From contig CM062215.1 of the NCBI GenBank assembly GCA_031216445.1, positions 1,360,501-1,424,500 on the forward strand: a stretch of DNA of 64,000 nt, in the 5' to 3' direction. The translations under genes and the position numbers were made by a program. The DNA comes from Lateolabrax maculatus. Its lineage: Eukaryota; Chordata; Actinopteri; Acropomatiformes; Lateolabracidae. This document shows positions 10,933 through 21,867 of this stretch, piece by piece (within the stretch, counting starts at the first letter, position 1; each line of letters begins with the position of its first letter). A model generated the notes under the pieces. It saw only the letters and a program-made list of their open reading frames with translations, made no database searches and had not been told where the DNA came from.

Positions 10933-13900
10933 CTGAGTCGAAGAAAAACTGCTGTGCTCCAAGAGCTTTCTCCCCTTTTTTTGGTTCTCTTTCTGCCCTT
11001 TATTGGTCTTACCATGCTTACCCTTCCTCTATCGCCGGCACGAGAAAGCAAGAAGAGGATGAAAGAGAGGCATGCATTAGAGAGGAAAAGAGACATGCAG
11101 AGAATCAAAAGAGACGGAAGAAAATCAGAAATGTATGATGGAATAAAGGAAAATGTTCAACTCTTCCCTAAACCTTTTTGTTTCTCTTACTCCCATCAAG
11201 GTTGAATACATGAGGTTGTTTCTGCCCTGAACCACTCAGTCTCTTCCCTTACATATATTGACACAGTTTCTTTATCAACAACAGGGACATTTTAAAAAGA
11301 TGCTTCTCAAAAAGAGCCATTTTGGATTTCCAAATTGGGCACTTAAAGACGAGAGGGTGAAATGAAAAAGTAGGGACACTGTGTTTAGAAAGAATGAGGT
11401 TGAAAGAGTAAAATGTGTTATTCCCAACAATGATTGTAATATTGTCTTGTATGTTTTGTAGCTCTTATAAGTTATATTTCCTGCCTTTTGGCATTTTCCC
11501 CTATTATTAGGGTCGTTTTCTGTGGAAATATAAAAGGAAACATGTCATGTGTCTTCTCCACTATATAAAAACAACCTCAGATATTAACCTGATGAAGGAA
11601 TAAAGCAAGAAACAATCAAAACTGGTGCTTTTAAAACCTATTAGCTGTAAGAAATGACAGAAAAAGAGTGCGAGTTACCTTCTGAACTGGAGACAGAGTG
11701 ACTGTTTTATCACTGGGGTCCATTTTCATCACATGTGTCTATCAGGAGGGGAAAAAGAGTAAATGAGCAGCAGAATCCACAACGTTCCACTAATCAGATA
11801 TGATTTAGGAAGGATTCCCGGATCTCTCACCATATTGAGGAAGTCTGTGGTATCTCCGAGGCCTCTCACGCTGTCGGTGTCGGTCATGCTCTCCACAATG
11901 CTGTCTGTCTCGCCGCCTGTCTGCTCTGACGAAGTAGAAAACAGGACATCATTTTAGTCCAGATTCTTCCTGGTCTAAAAATAAACCTTTTCATCCCTCA
12001 GAAATGAGGGAAACTCGCACAGATTTAAGCTGTTTCTGTCTTGTGGCTTTTGTTATATTCCTATATAAATCTAGGAGTTTTTGGTGAGACGGCTTTCGGT
12101 TCCCATGTTTCAAGCAGTTTTACCTTAAGATCTGGAAGCGTTGAACACAAGTCCTGCGTCTTTAGTTTGGCTTAAATGTTTGATGGCCATTTTTTGATTT
12201 TTATCTTGTAAGGTTTTGTTTTAAACCTTGTTATTATTTCCTTTTTATTGACTATTAAAATAAATTTTTGTTTTTTTTGTGTGTGCATTTGTCTTAACAT
12301 TTGCACTGTATGGAAGGTGTTTTACATTATATATAATAAGTTGTTATCATACTGGTGTAAATGCCAAATTATAAGTATGAGACTAAAATTCAATGCAAGT
12401 AGCTGAAAAGAAACTCAAAATTTGCAGGTATGAAATATTTTTTGACAGACAAAGTTAAAATTAAAATGTTCATAGTTTTGGTCTGATCCTGGAGGAGACA
12501 TGAGGAGGAGGATAGGGACGAGGAAGAGGAGGAGGAGGAGGTGATGGAGGTGAGGTAGGTACCCTGGTGGATTGACCCTGCACTCCTGTGTTGGTGAGTG
12601 CCGTTGAGCACCTTTCTGTGGCTCAGCTCAGGTGGAGGCAGCCTGGGCGGGATGGTGTGGCTGGAGACGGGCAGCGACGGGTGGAGGTAGCCGGGAATCA
12701 TGGCGGGCAGCGTGCGGAACATGGCGCCAAACTGGTCCGGAGATCTCTCCTGCGGGGAGAGCGCTTGATTAGGCCGGGGTCACGTGGTGGTGTATGATGT
12801 ATAAATATGTGTTTCTTGGCTGCTTTTAAAGATGCAAGTCAGTTTAAACTCTAGATAAGTTGATAAAAGATGCACAGTTTGTCCAAATCTGAAGTGAATT
12901 AACCCACCCTCTCCCTCCTGCGAACCCGAGCAGAGAGGCTCCTCTGCAGGATGGAGGAGTCGGCCGTGTCCCCCAGCAGCTCCACGTACGGCTTCTCCAG
13001 GTAATCTTCCGTCACGTCGTCTTCCTCCAGAGTCACATCGCCACAGCTCGGGTCCCTCGGCCGAGCCAACACCACCATGTGACAGCCGCCACACGTAGCC
13101 TGAGCACAGACAGTGAAGACTTACTGTAACCAACAATAGTGCCCTAATCAAAGTATCCAGATCTAAGTATTTCCATTTTCAATAATATAAAATTCAATAC
13201 ACATAAAATATCCTCAAACTAATAAATATAATGTGAATTTAAATAAAATATATATTGAATTAAAATCATAAATAAATAAAAAAAACTCAAAAAAATCAAA
13301 ATATAATAAAACTTTTTTCTATAGTTGTGTATGTGTGAACCATATTCCGGTTCTCCCAGTGTGACCAGTATTCTGTGAAACACCTACTGCCTGAACGTTG
13401 TACTTGAGGAAGCGTGGACACAGAGTAGGCTTGAACTGGTTGGTGAAGTTTTCCTCTCCCAGGCCCAGTTTCCCGTGTCTGCCATCTCCAAACGTGTACA
13501 GCAAACCGCCGTCTGAACAACAACAACGGCGACATTTAAATATGTTTAAGAAACTCCAGTGAATCAAAGGCTGGACGCAGTATTTACCTGTGATGACCGC
13601 GGTGTGGTTTTCTCCACAGGCCACCTGACAGACTCGGCCCCTCTTGAAGTGTTCGACGGGCCGCGGCAGCCGGGACTCGAAGGTGAACGTCCCGTGACCG
13701 AGCTGCCCGAACTGACCGAGGCCGAACGTGAACACGTCGTCCTCTGGAGGACAAGAAACACATTGATTAATATTAAATTAAGGGTGAAGATCCAGTTTAA
13801 TTCATCATGTCTGACCTCTCAAGTCTGAGCTTAATTAACTATAATAATAATAATAATAATAATAATATTCTTTATTCATATGGCACAAACTTCTCTCCAG

Positions 13901-16900
13901 GTTAAAGAATTTACAGAATAAAGAATTATGATCAGAACCCCCAAAAGTTTAGGAATAACAGACCAACATACATAAACAAAAAGAAGTTCACAAATATAAA
14001 TAAGTAAGATACGGATAAAAGAAATAAGCTCATATAAAAACAGGTGGAATAATAATAATAAACAAATAAGACAAGAGATAATAGAAGAACAAAGTCTTGA
14101 ATTTAAAAGAGATAAAGTGCAAAATATGTGGAAGTGCGTTTAAAAATACAGTCAAGATGATACTAAAATATACTAATACAAAAAGAAAAGACAACAAGCA
14201 GTGCGGGTTGCCTCCATTTAAAAAATAAAAGTAGTTAAGTACGAACAAATGACAAAAGATGAAAATTGTTCAAGTATTTAAAAATGGATCCAATTTCCTC
14301 TTTTGAACCCTTTTTGTTAAGTGGTTTGAACAGCAAGATAAAAAAAAAAAAATACTGTGATTGTAGAAACCTGGCAGCAATTTTAAATAATTTTCATCTA
14401 AACCATCGGTCAAACGTCGTGGTAAAGTTGTTACCAGTAGTTACCAGATGTCTCGACTGCAGAGATCAAATGTAAAACCAGTTGTAGTTTGCAGCCATAC
14501 TACTATATACTTGCAGTACCTGTGAGCACCACTGTGTGTCCTCCCCCGCAGGCCACCTGTACCACCGGCGCCTTGATGCTCTTCACCAGCTGAGGGACTC
14601 GGTGTCGGGGCAGCTGCTCGGTGCCCAGACCCAGTTTACCGCTGTCGCGCTCGCCAAACGTGTACAGAGCTCCGTCCGCTGGTGCACAAACACACACAAG
14701 AAAACACAATATAATGAAACTATAACTGGAACTGATTCATTTCATATTTCAGTTTTAATTTGTTTAATTAAAAAGATGAGAAAAAGGTAGAAAAACTAAA
14801 TCTCAAAGTTGAGTTTAAATGTTCCTTCCAGAGCCTTAAGCACCTCTTTGCCTTCATCAGTGGATGCAGTTTGTTTTATTACTCTTTATTTGTTGGTGTT
14901 ATCGCGGTTTATCATTTTGTTATTGTATCAGTTTGTTTTTTTATGAAAACCATCTCCATGACGACTGAGTAAAAACAGCATCTGTTGATGATGAAAAAAA
15001 CATTTGGCTGAAAGCTCCAGAAGAAAATGTGTTTATTTACTATTAAACTATTAAAATATTTCCAAAGTCAAGAATAAACCTTCAAGCTCAACTTGTGTTG
15101 TTCGTTTGGATGTAAAAATAAAAAAGATTTGATAATAATTCATTTTATTCAGATCATTTTACTAATTAAATTTAGGAAAACAAAGAAACACAATCTGGAT
15201 CTTTTATTTAAAGAAAAGGGATGAATGAGGAATTTATTTCCTGCAGATATTTTAAGTTCCCTTCTGGCTTCTGACTGGTTGGTTGTACGATCTGCAACTC
15301 ACCTGTCACTAAAGCCGAGTGGTAGTATCCGCAGGACACCCAGCTGATTGGCTGTCCCACACTGACTTCCTGCGGCGAGGAGGCGTGGCTGTCCTTCCCC
15401 AAACCGATCTGACCCTCCGTGTTGTCGCCCCACATGAACAGTTTACCACTTTCTGTGACAGCAGCAAAGACAGAGATCATTCCCAAGATCCACAAAACGT
15501 CCCGGACATGGAAAAGCGCGCGAGGAAAAACGTAAAACCGTTTACTTCTATAAAATATCGTTCACACTAGAAGGTCATTATTTTATCGTTTTAGGAATTT
15601 ACCCCATTATCGGTTTTGTAAAGCTTGTGAAAATCCAATTTATTGACAAAATCTAAACATATATATTTTTTTATATACATGTATTTTAAAAAATATATAT
15701 AATTCCGTATCAAAATCTAAATTTAAAAAAAGTTTAATTTTATCTAAAAAATATAATTAAATAATTTTTAAATTAGAATTTTAATTTAACAATCAAATTT
15801 ACTGATGAAAGTTCCCTTCGATGCTCCCAAGCTGCTGCAACTGAAGGAAGGAAACACAGGTGAGCGTCTGACTCACCTGTGAGAGCGGCGGAGGTGTTCG
15901 AACCGGCGGCGAGCATTTTGATTGGCCCGCGGGAGTCGAAGAAACTGACCCTCTGGAAGCCCGTCCTCTCCTCGCAGTCGCCGAGCCCCAGCTGACCCTC
16001 GCTGTTTCCGCCTGACGCAAACACTTTTCCCTGAGCTACAAAGAAAAAATCAAAGAAGAAGAAAAAGCTGACCTTCTACAGTCCGAGTGTGTTTAAATTC
16101 CTCTTTAATGTGGCCTCAGTACCGACCTGTGCAGATGAGCGTGTGGTTCCTTCCACACGACACAAACTGAACTTTCTCCGACTTCAGAGCTGAAATTTTA
16201 ACAAACAAATCAACATTTATTGTTACAAAACTGCGACTGCATGAATACTTTTAGGTCTGAGCTGAAAAAAGTTTATTCTCGGTCTTGGAAACAGTAATTT
16301 AAGGTGCAATTACTAGTATTTCCTGAGCTTTCACTGGTACCACATAGTTTTCATCAGAGCATGGAGATGGATGTGTTTCTGACTTCATTCAGGGCAGTTT
16401 TAGGATTTTCATCCATGTTGGATTAAAGTTAAAAACAGGATAAAACTAATTAAACACGGTGTGGGAATGAAGACCGTATGACAGTTGAAAACCCTGGAAC
16501 AATCATGTTAGTCCTCTTTAGTTGAAATATTTGTTATGTTTTCTTTTGTTTTACTACAATTTCTGAGTTTAAGAATGGGATTTAAAATTAGACCAAACAT
16601 GTCAACAAATACATGTTTGTGTTCCTGCCGTCATCAGGAAGACGCTTCTTTCACTCGGTATTATCTTATATTAGCAGTCGAGCATAGACATCTGATAAGA
16701 AACCAACTGTCTCAGTCTATCCCTCTAGATTAGACCAGATTATGGACCCTCCAGATTGGGATTATAATGGTAACAAATCTCTTCAGCAGTTCTCTTCCAC
16801 TGCTAACGTCATTTAAAGGGTTTCCGCACTAAGAAAAACACATGAATGAAATCAGATAGTCACACAATGGAGTAAAGAATATAATGGACTACAAATCCCC

Positions 16901-18838
16901 ATTCTTCAGTTTAAAATTTAAATAAATGTTTTAATTCAATCAAATTTACTAAAGAAAATTATCGAAAGTTAACATTTAACATATTGATTTAAATTATGTT
17001 TTGAAATAAAAGGTTTCATGACATTTGTTGACATAAAGTGCCAATAAAAGCAAGGAAAGAGAAGTTTGTAGTTCCATGTTTCCTCCTCCTCCTCAGTGAT
17101 TTCTGTGTGTGTTTACAGACAAACTAACAAGCTCCTGGTGGGAAACTGAGTTCATCAGCTTGTTCTTTTCTTATAAATGTCCCTAAATTAGTTTGAAGGC
17201 GGCGACTCCCTCTTCACTCCCCTTCGAGGAGGCTGAAGGCAGCTGTCGGTGGCAGCACTCACACAACAATACGCTCCCTTTTGAGGCTAAAATAGGGAAC
17301 AGAGAGCTTTTTAAAGACCAACCTTTGACACAAGTGGGCTTGTTCACAGTCACTTTAGATCCCAGACCGAGCTGGCCCCAGTTGTTGCTGCCAAACATGA
17401 AGAGTTTCCCATTTTCTGTTGAGACAAAGACAGAAGCTCCTGAGGCGTTCGGGCTGGTTTAGAGCGACATTTACGTCATTTAATACAATATTTTAATTTG
17501 TTTCATGTTTCAGTAAAACTCAGATATTCGAAAAGTTTTAAACACTTTTAAATAGAGTGAGATACCTTAAAAATGTCTCTCACCTGTTATTAAGGCGGTA
17601 TGCTCATCCCCACAGGCAATTTTTAAGGGGACGTCATTTTTAAGCCAGAATTTACTGGGGGCGTTGTCGGCAAATTTGCTCTTTCCAAAAGTGAAAACTG
17701 CTCCTGATTCTGAGAGAAAAGTTATCAATGTGTCAGGTATATATCAAGTGATTCGTTGATACAGCTTCTTAAATACGACTGATGCTTTCCTTTATAAACT
17801 AATTTTAGAGATCTTAGATACAGAGTGTTTACATTTAAAGGCTAAAGCTGTGCAATTATAACTTAATATTGTAAATAATATTCACAAAGACAAGCACCAA
17901 GTCCACCTGTTGATGACTTGTTCTGTGGTTTCATGGAGGGATTTTATTGATTATTATTTAGGTATTTACTGTATTAGACCACACTGAAAATAAGTATTTT
18001 CATGTCATCCTTGAGGTTTCATTGCATCCCATGTTGTCAAATAGCCTAAAACCTACATAATGAACCTTTTAATAAATACAAGTAAATCATTAAATCAGTA
18101 GTTTTACATATTATAGTAAGAGTAGCAATAATTTAATGTCTAAAATACTCAATTACAAGTAAAAGTGAAGTAGAAGTACGACAGTATTGTCTGGAAAATA
18201 GACTTAAAGTATCAAAAATAAAAGTTTTCATTAGGCAGCAACATGTTTTATGATATTACTGGATTATTATTACTGATTTTTATGCAGCAGCTGGTAAATT
18301 AGGAGTTTATTTTAACTACAAAGTACAATATTTCCCTCTGAAATCTAGCTGAAGAATGAAGTAGTATAAAATGGAAATACTCATATGTACAAGCACCTCA
18401 AAACTGTAGTAAATGAGTTGATATAGCGTGTAAATGATGTAAAACAGAATAAAAACATACCAAACATCAGCTTCTGAATTTCAATACGAGGGAAAACTGT
18501 TAATATTTAATGACAGAACACGTTTCAAAAGGAACTTTGAAGCACTTCACAGTCGAGGAAAAGGCAAAATAAAAACACAAACACCAAATAATGTAAAATA
18601 CTAAACCATTCGAGGGGATTAAACACATATAAAACATAAACAACTGACAGGTTGAAGCGGAGAAAGTTAATAAAACGGGTTTGTTTTCTGATAGCCAGCG
18701 GGCTAAAGCTGAAGCTAATTAGCGTGATAATGATGGATAACTAACATTTATCTTTAAAATACTAATTAATAACCGTGCGGGAGAGTAACATGGTGATCGA
18801 TATCTACCTGGTATCTCGTCCCCAGCCTCCCCTGCCAT
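8923..18838 (-). CDS. rpgr: Retinitis pigmentosa GTPase regulator, ORF15 isoform
   Basis: RPGR is a ciliary gatekeeper of photoreceptors and other ciliated cells, with an RCC1-type propeller that binds RPGRIP1 and PDE6D. Minus-strand coding exons: 18808-18838, 17584-17709, 17323-17415, 16127-16189, 15877-16035, 15303-15452, 14520-14678, 13588-13743, 13388-13512, 12908-13099, 12612-12749, 11831-11923, 11679-11738 and 8923-10932. Their lengths sum to 1184 codons plus stop; human ORF15 is 1152 aa. RCC1 repeats fill residues 11 to about 370, with motifs SGAVFTFGKSKF, MFGSNNWGQLGLGS, SCGRNHTL, AAGSNTSAALT, SCGYYHSALVT, ACGENHTAVIT and ATCGGCHMVV. The linker motifs SARVRRRERERSPD, ETTDFLNMTHVM and LSPVQK match human RPGR. 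The start is supported by phase-1 joining of exon 1 to SGAVF. The junction between 12612 and 11923 is the least certain. Confidence 0.93.
9861..10070 (-). repeat. In-frame coding minisatellite in ORF15
   Basis: Three tandem copies of a coding block reading (E)n-GG-Q/P-TKSVEVS, separated by GAG/GAA runs of different length (about 14, 11 and 7 Glu). The blocks begin near 9880, 9927 and 9990 on the plus strand. All length differences are multiples of three, so the reading frame is kept. Confidence 0.85.
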
Positions 18839-19541
18839 CTCTGCGGGACTTTAATCCGCTTTGCTCGGTGTCGTGGGCGTGTTGGTGCGCCTCTTGTTTT
18901 CGACTCTGACAACCCGGAAGTAAACAAAAGTTCTCCTAGGCTACGACGCCGACCACGTGACCCTTAAAGGGACAGGACGTTTGTTTGGACGCCGGCGCTG
19001 TCTCTGTACGTGTTTATTTCCAATATGTGGATATTACAGATGTTTTCACTTTTTGTGATCAACAGAAACAAATCACATTTTCTTCGTAAAGTAGTAATAC
19101 AAAACTTGATTTATCCAAACAAACTTACAACGGACTTGAACCAGGACATTTTTAATTTCATGAGTCTTTGCACTTAATTAACTGACATAATTGTATTTTA
19201 TCAGATATATTAATATTTTTTTACATGGTGTCAGTTTTTCTTTTTAAAATATGTCTTCATAAAGAATTAACTCATGTATTCCTGTAACCAATTTAAAAAT
19301 ATACATTGTTACATTACATTATATATTGTTTTATTGTGTTTCATTTGTTTATTTTCTTTTCTTTATTGACCAATGTAACTTTGCATCTCTGTTTATTTCT
19401 AATATGTATAGGTCTATTTCTAATAAACAAGCTTTTATTCGCATCCAGAAAACCTTTTTTTTTTTTTACATTTTGAGAATTACATTTCTTGAACATACAC
19501 AGAAGGACACTTGCAAGGTTCTTTGTTGGTTTTGTACATTT
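18839..19541. promoter_or_regulatory. rpgr upstream region and tdp2 3' flank
   Basis: The first 150 bp upstream of the rpgr ATG (18838 on the minus strand) is GC-richer than its surroundings and includes an E-box-like CCACGTGA at 18953-18960. It is the likely rpgr promoter. Beyond about 19020 the sequence is AT-rich and includes the tdp2 3' UTR, with a minus-strand AATAAA at 19434-19439, about 100 bp after the tdp2 stop. Confidence 0.5.
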
Positions 19542-21867
19542 CTACTCAGCAGAGAATGTGCAGTAGACCCCCCAGTGATCGCTGGTGTAGCAGCCACACT
19601 CCAGCTTCTCCCGCCCTATCAAGGCCATGCTGTCGGGCGCCAGCTGAGGGACCCCGTCTTTGGCAGCCCGGCGCAGGTAGAGCCGGTCGAAGCGGAAGCG
19701 ACACGTGAACTGAAAAACCTTGTTGGTGTTGGTTTGGGTGTCCCATGTGTAGCGGCAATGCTCCGGCTCCCCCAGCTGCTCCCACACATCACAGACGCAG
19801 CCAGGCAGGCCGACTTTGGCCACCTGGGATGGAAAGACGGGTGTGAACAAGCAGGTGAGGTATGAATTACATGAACAATGTTTTTTCACTTTAGGAGTTA
19901 CATGCATGGAGGTGTCCAGTCATACGTTTTTATAATGGCGATATATGGTGAGCAGGGTTTTTTTTTTATTTGTTGCAGTACCGCAAGTGGTTATTGGTTG
20001 AAAAGGCCTGAAAGCTAGGGGGTGGTTCGAAAATACAGCCGGGGTGGTTCTCCACCTCCCATTGCATGCTGGGTAAAACCTGTCCCTCAGAAAGCACAGA
20101 TTTAGCTCTGTTTTTTTTTTTTTTTAAATCAAAGCAGCAGAACCAATGATATCATCTTTTTTATTCCACACACTCCTTTTCCTTCTTAAAACCTGGTTCC
20201 TACATTACCCACAATGCAACTTGACTGCCAGTGGTTTAGTCAGCAGATTCAAGTGTGCTATGCTTGTAGCAGTTAATGTATCCTGGAGCCTCTAGCCTGC
20301 AGCAGATATCTGCTCAGCCCACTTCTTTCTAACTCCACACCAATAGAGTTTTTTCTTTTCCAAACTCGTAGTCCTCAGCCCCGAACTAACGCTGACTCAA
20401 GTGACATCACTTGAGGACATTCACTACCTTTAAAACATGCGGTAGTACTCCCCTACACCTGTGAGGGGAAACCCCTCCACTGACACCTCTTAGAGGCCAC
20501 AGAAAAACATCTGAGTGGAGGAGGCAAACCTCAGCATCCCTCAGGTTGGTGTCTCCTCCAAACAGCACGGTGACGTCATCAGGTGCTGCCGCCATCATCT
20601 TCATCACCAGTCCCAGCTGTCTCATCCTCTCTCCTGCGTTGGCCTTACAGCTCTCAAAGTGGGACGTCATCAGACAAAGCTTCTGGCCTCTGAACAGCAC
20701 CTGTTTTTGAAGGAGAGACGTTTTTACGTCCATGCAACCAGGTAAAGGTGAAGTGATTTGTTTTAGACCTGACCTGTGCGACGAGCAGGTTCCTCATCTG
20801 GCGAGAGGCTGGATAGGCAACTATCTGACTGTCCAGCAGTGTGATTCGAGACTTCTTCAGCATCATCCCGGTGAAGTACTCCTCCTTACCACCTGATCAA
20901 CATGAGGAAGCTTTAAACTGTGCAGTAAATGTTGTGTTTGTACTGGTACTGTTGCTGAAGTAGAGATAGCAGACACACGTACCTTCAATGAACGTGTAGT
21001 TCACCTCCAGACGTTTCTTCATGAAGCGGACGTACGGTTGGATGAGCTCCTGAAGAAGCACCACGTCAGGAGAGCATCTGCGTGGAGATAAATGGAGGAA
21101 GGGGAGACTAACTGTTCAAACTGATTCCATCAAACGGAACAATGTGATTGAGCTGAATCCCTTTTATTGGAGCTCAAGAGGTGAGTTCACCTAAATGACA
21201 AAAAAATACATTTTCTCACTTATTGTACCTCTGCTGTAGTCGTTTGGAGCCATGAGGTTTCTGCTGCCATCCAAAACAATGAAGGCAAGTTGAGCAAGAT
21301 TATTATTGATATTATTATACAGTGTATATCAGCAGCACATTTGTTCATCTCATCATTTAAATTCAAAAAGAATTTCCAGTCCAGTCATGTTTATAAGTTC
21401 AGACGTGGTCTAGAAATGAAAACTAGAAATGTTTTACAGTGTATTTTTTTACAGTTTTCTATCATTTATGTGAACCAACCCTTTAAAAAACACACACACA
21501 CACACAGCACCAGGTGTTAACATTGTAGAAGCTCACGAGATTAAATAAGAGCAGAGGCCTCTCGCTCTCTCTGGCTGCTTCTCTCCATCGAGCCCGTCCA
21601 CATTCCAGCAGATCAGAGTCAGTTTCTTGCTGTCTTCTTCTTCTTCTGTGGTTTCTGCTCGGTCATCGCTGCAGAAAGCAGGACGGTCCTCAACCTCAAA
21701 CATACACGACTGAATATTGTCTTGGCAATGCAAAAACAGATGTTACAGTGGTTCAGACTGGAGAGTTACCTGCATCCTGGGGTAAATTCCTCACTGTCCT
21801 TTCTGCTGGTTGTGGAGCTGATGGTCTTTTTCTCTGCTGACTCTTCTGCAGCACAGACTTGCTCCAT
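19542..21867 (-). CDS. tdp2: Tyrosyl-DNA phosphodiesterase 2, short N-terminus
   Basis: TDP2 hydrolyses the 5'-phosphotyrosyl bond left on DNA ends by trapped topoisomerase 2. Minus-strand exons: 21770-21867, 21537-21668, 20983-21077, 20774-20892, 20530-20700 and 19542-19823. Phases agree throughout and give 298 aa. The endonuclease/exonuclease/phosphatase fold has its active-site motifs: CWNVDGLD (Asn55), LLQE (Glu87), GGDTNLRD (Asp198) and SDHWG (His288). KEEYFTGMMLKKSR, CLMTSH and YTWDTQ also match human TDP2. The predicted start MEQVCAAEES follows an in-frame stop six codons upstream, with no acceptor between. The protein is about 64 residues shorter than human (362 aa) and lacks the N-terminal UBA-like domain. 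Teleosts carry more than one tdp2 gene, and this one could be the shorter paralogue. An upstream alternative first exon cannot be excluded. Confidence 0.92.
21175..21495. repeat. Dispersed fish repeat in tdp2 intron 2
   Basis: Sequence with the features GTTCACCTAAATGAC, a CATTTTCTCACTT core, CATCCAAAACAATGAAGGCA and a closing GTGAACCAACCCTTT resembles a short repeat I recall as abundant in percomorph genomes. It fills most of the intron between tdp2 exons 2 and 3 and ends in a short CA run. The family name is not known to me. Confidence 0.5.

Noticed and set aside
12390..12611. Extension of the rpgr exon into a Ser-rich run
   Set aside because: The frame stays open past 12612 but becomes a (TCC)n-derived Ser run unlike human RPGR. 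A donor at AAAG|GTGCTC with in-phase joining to 11923 fits better.
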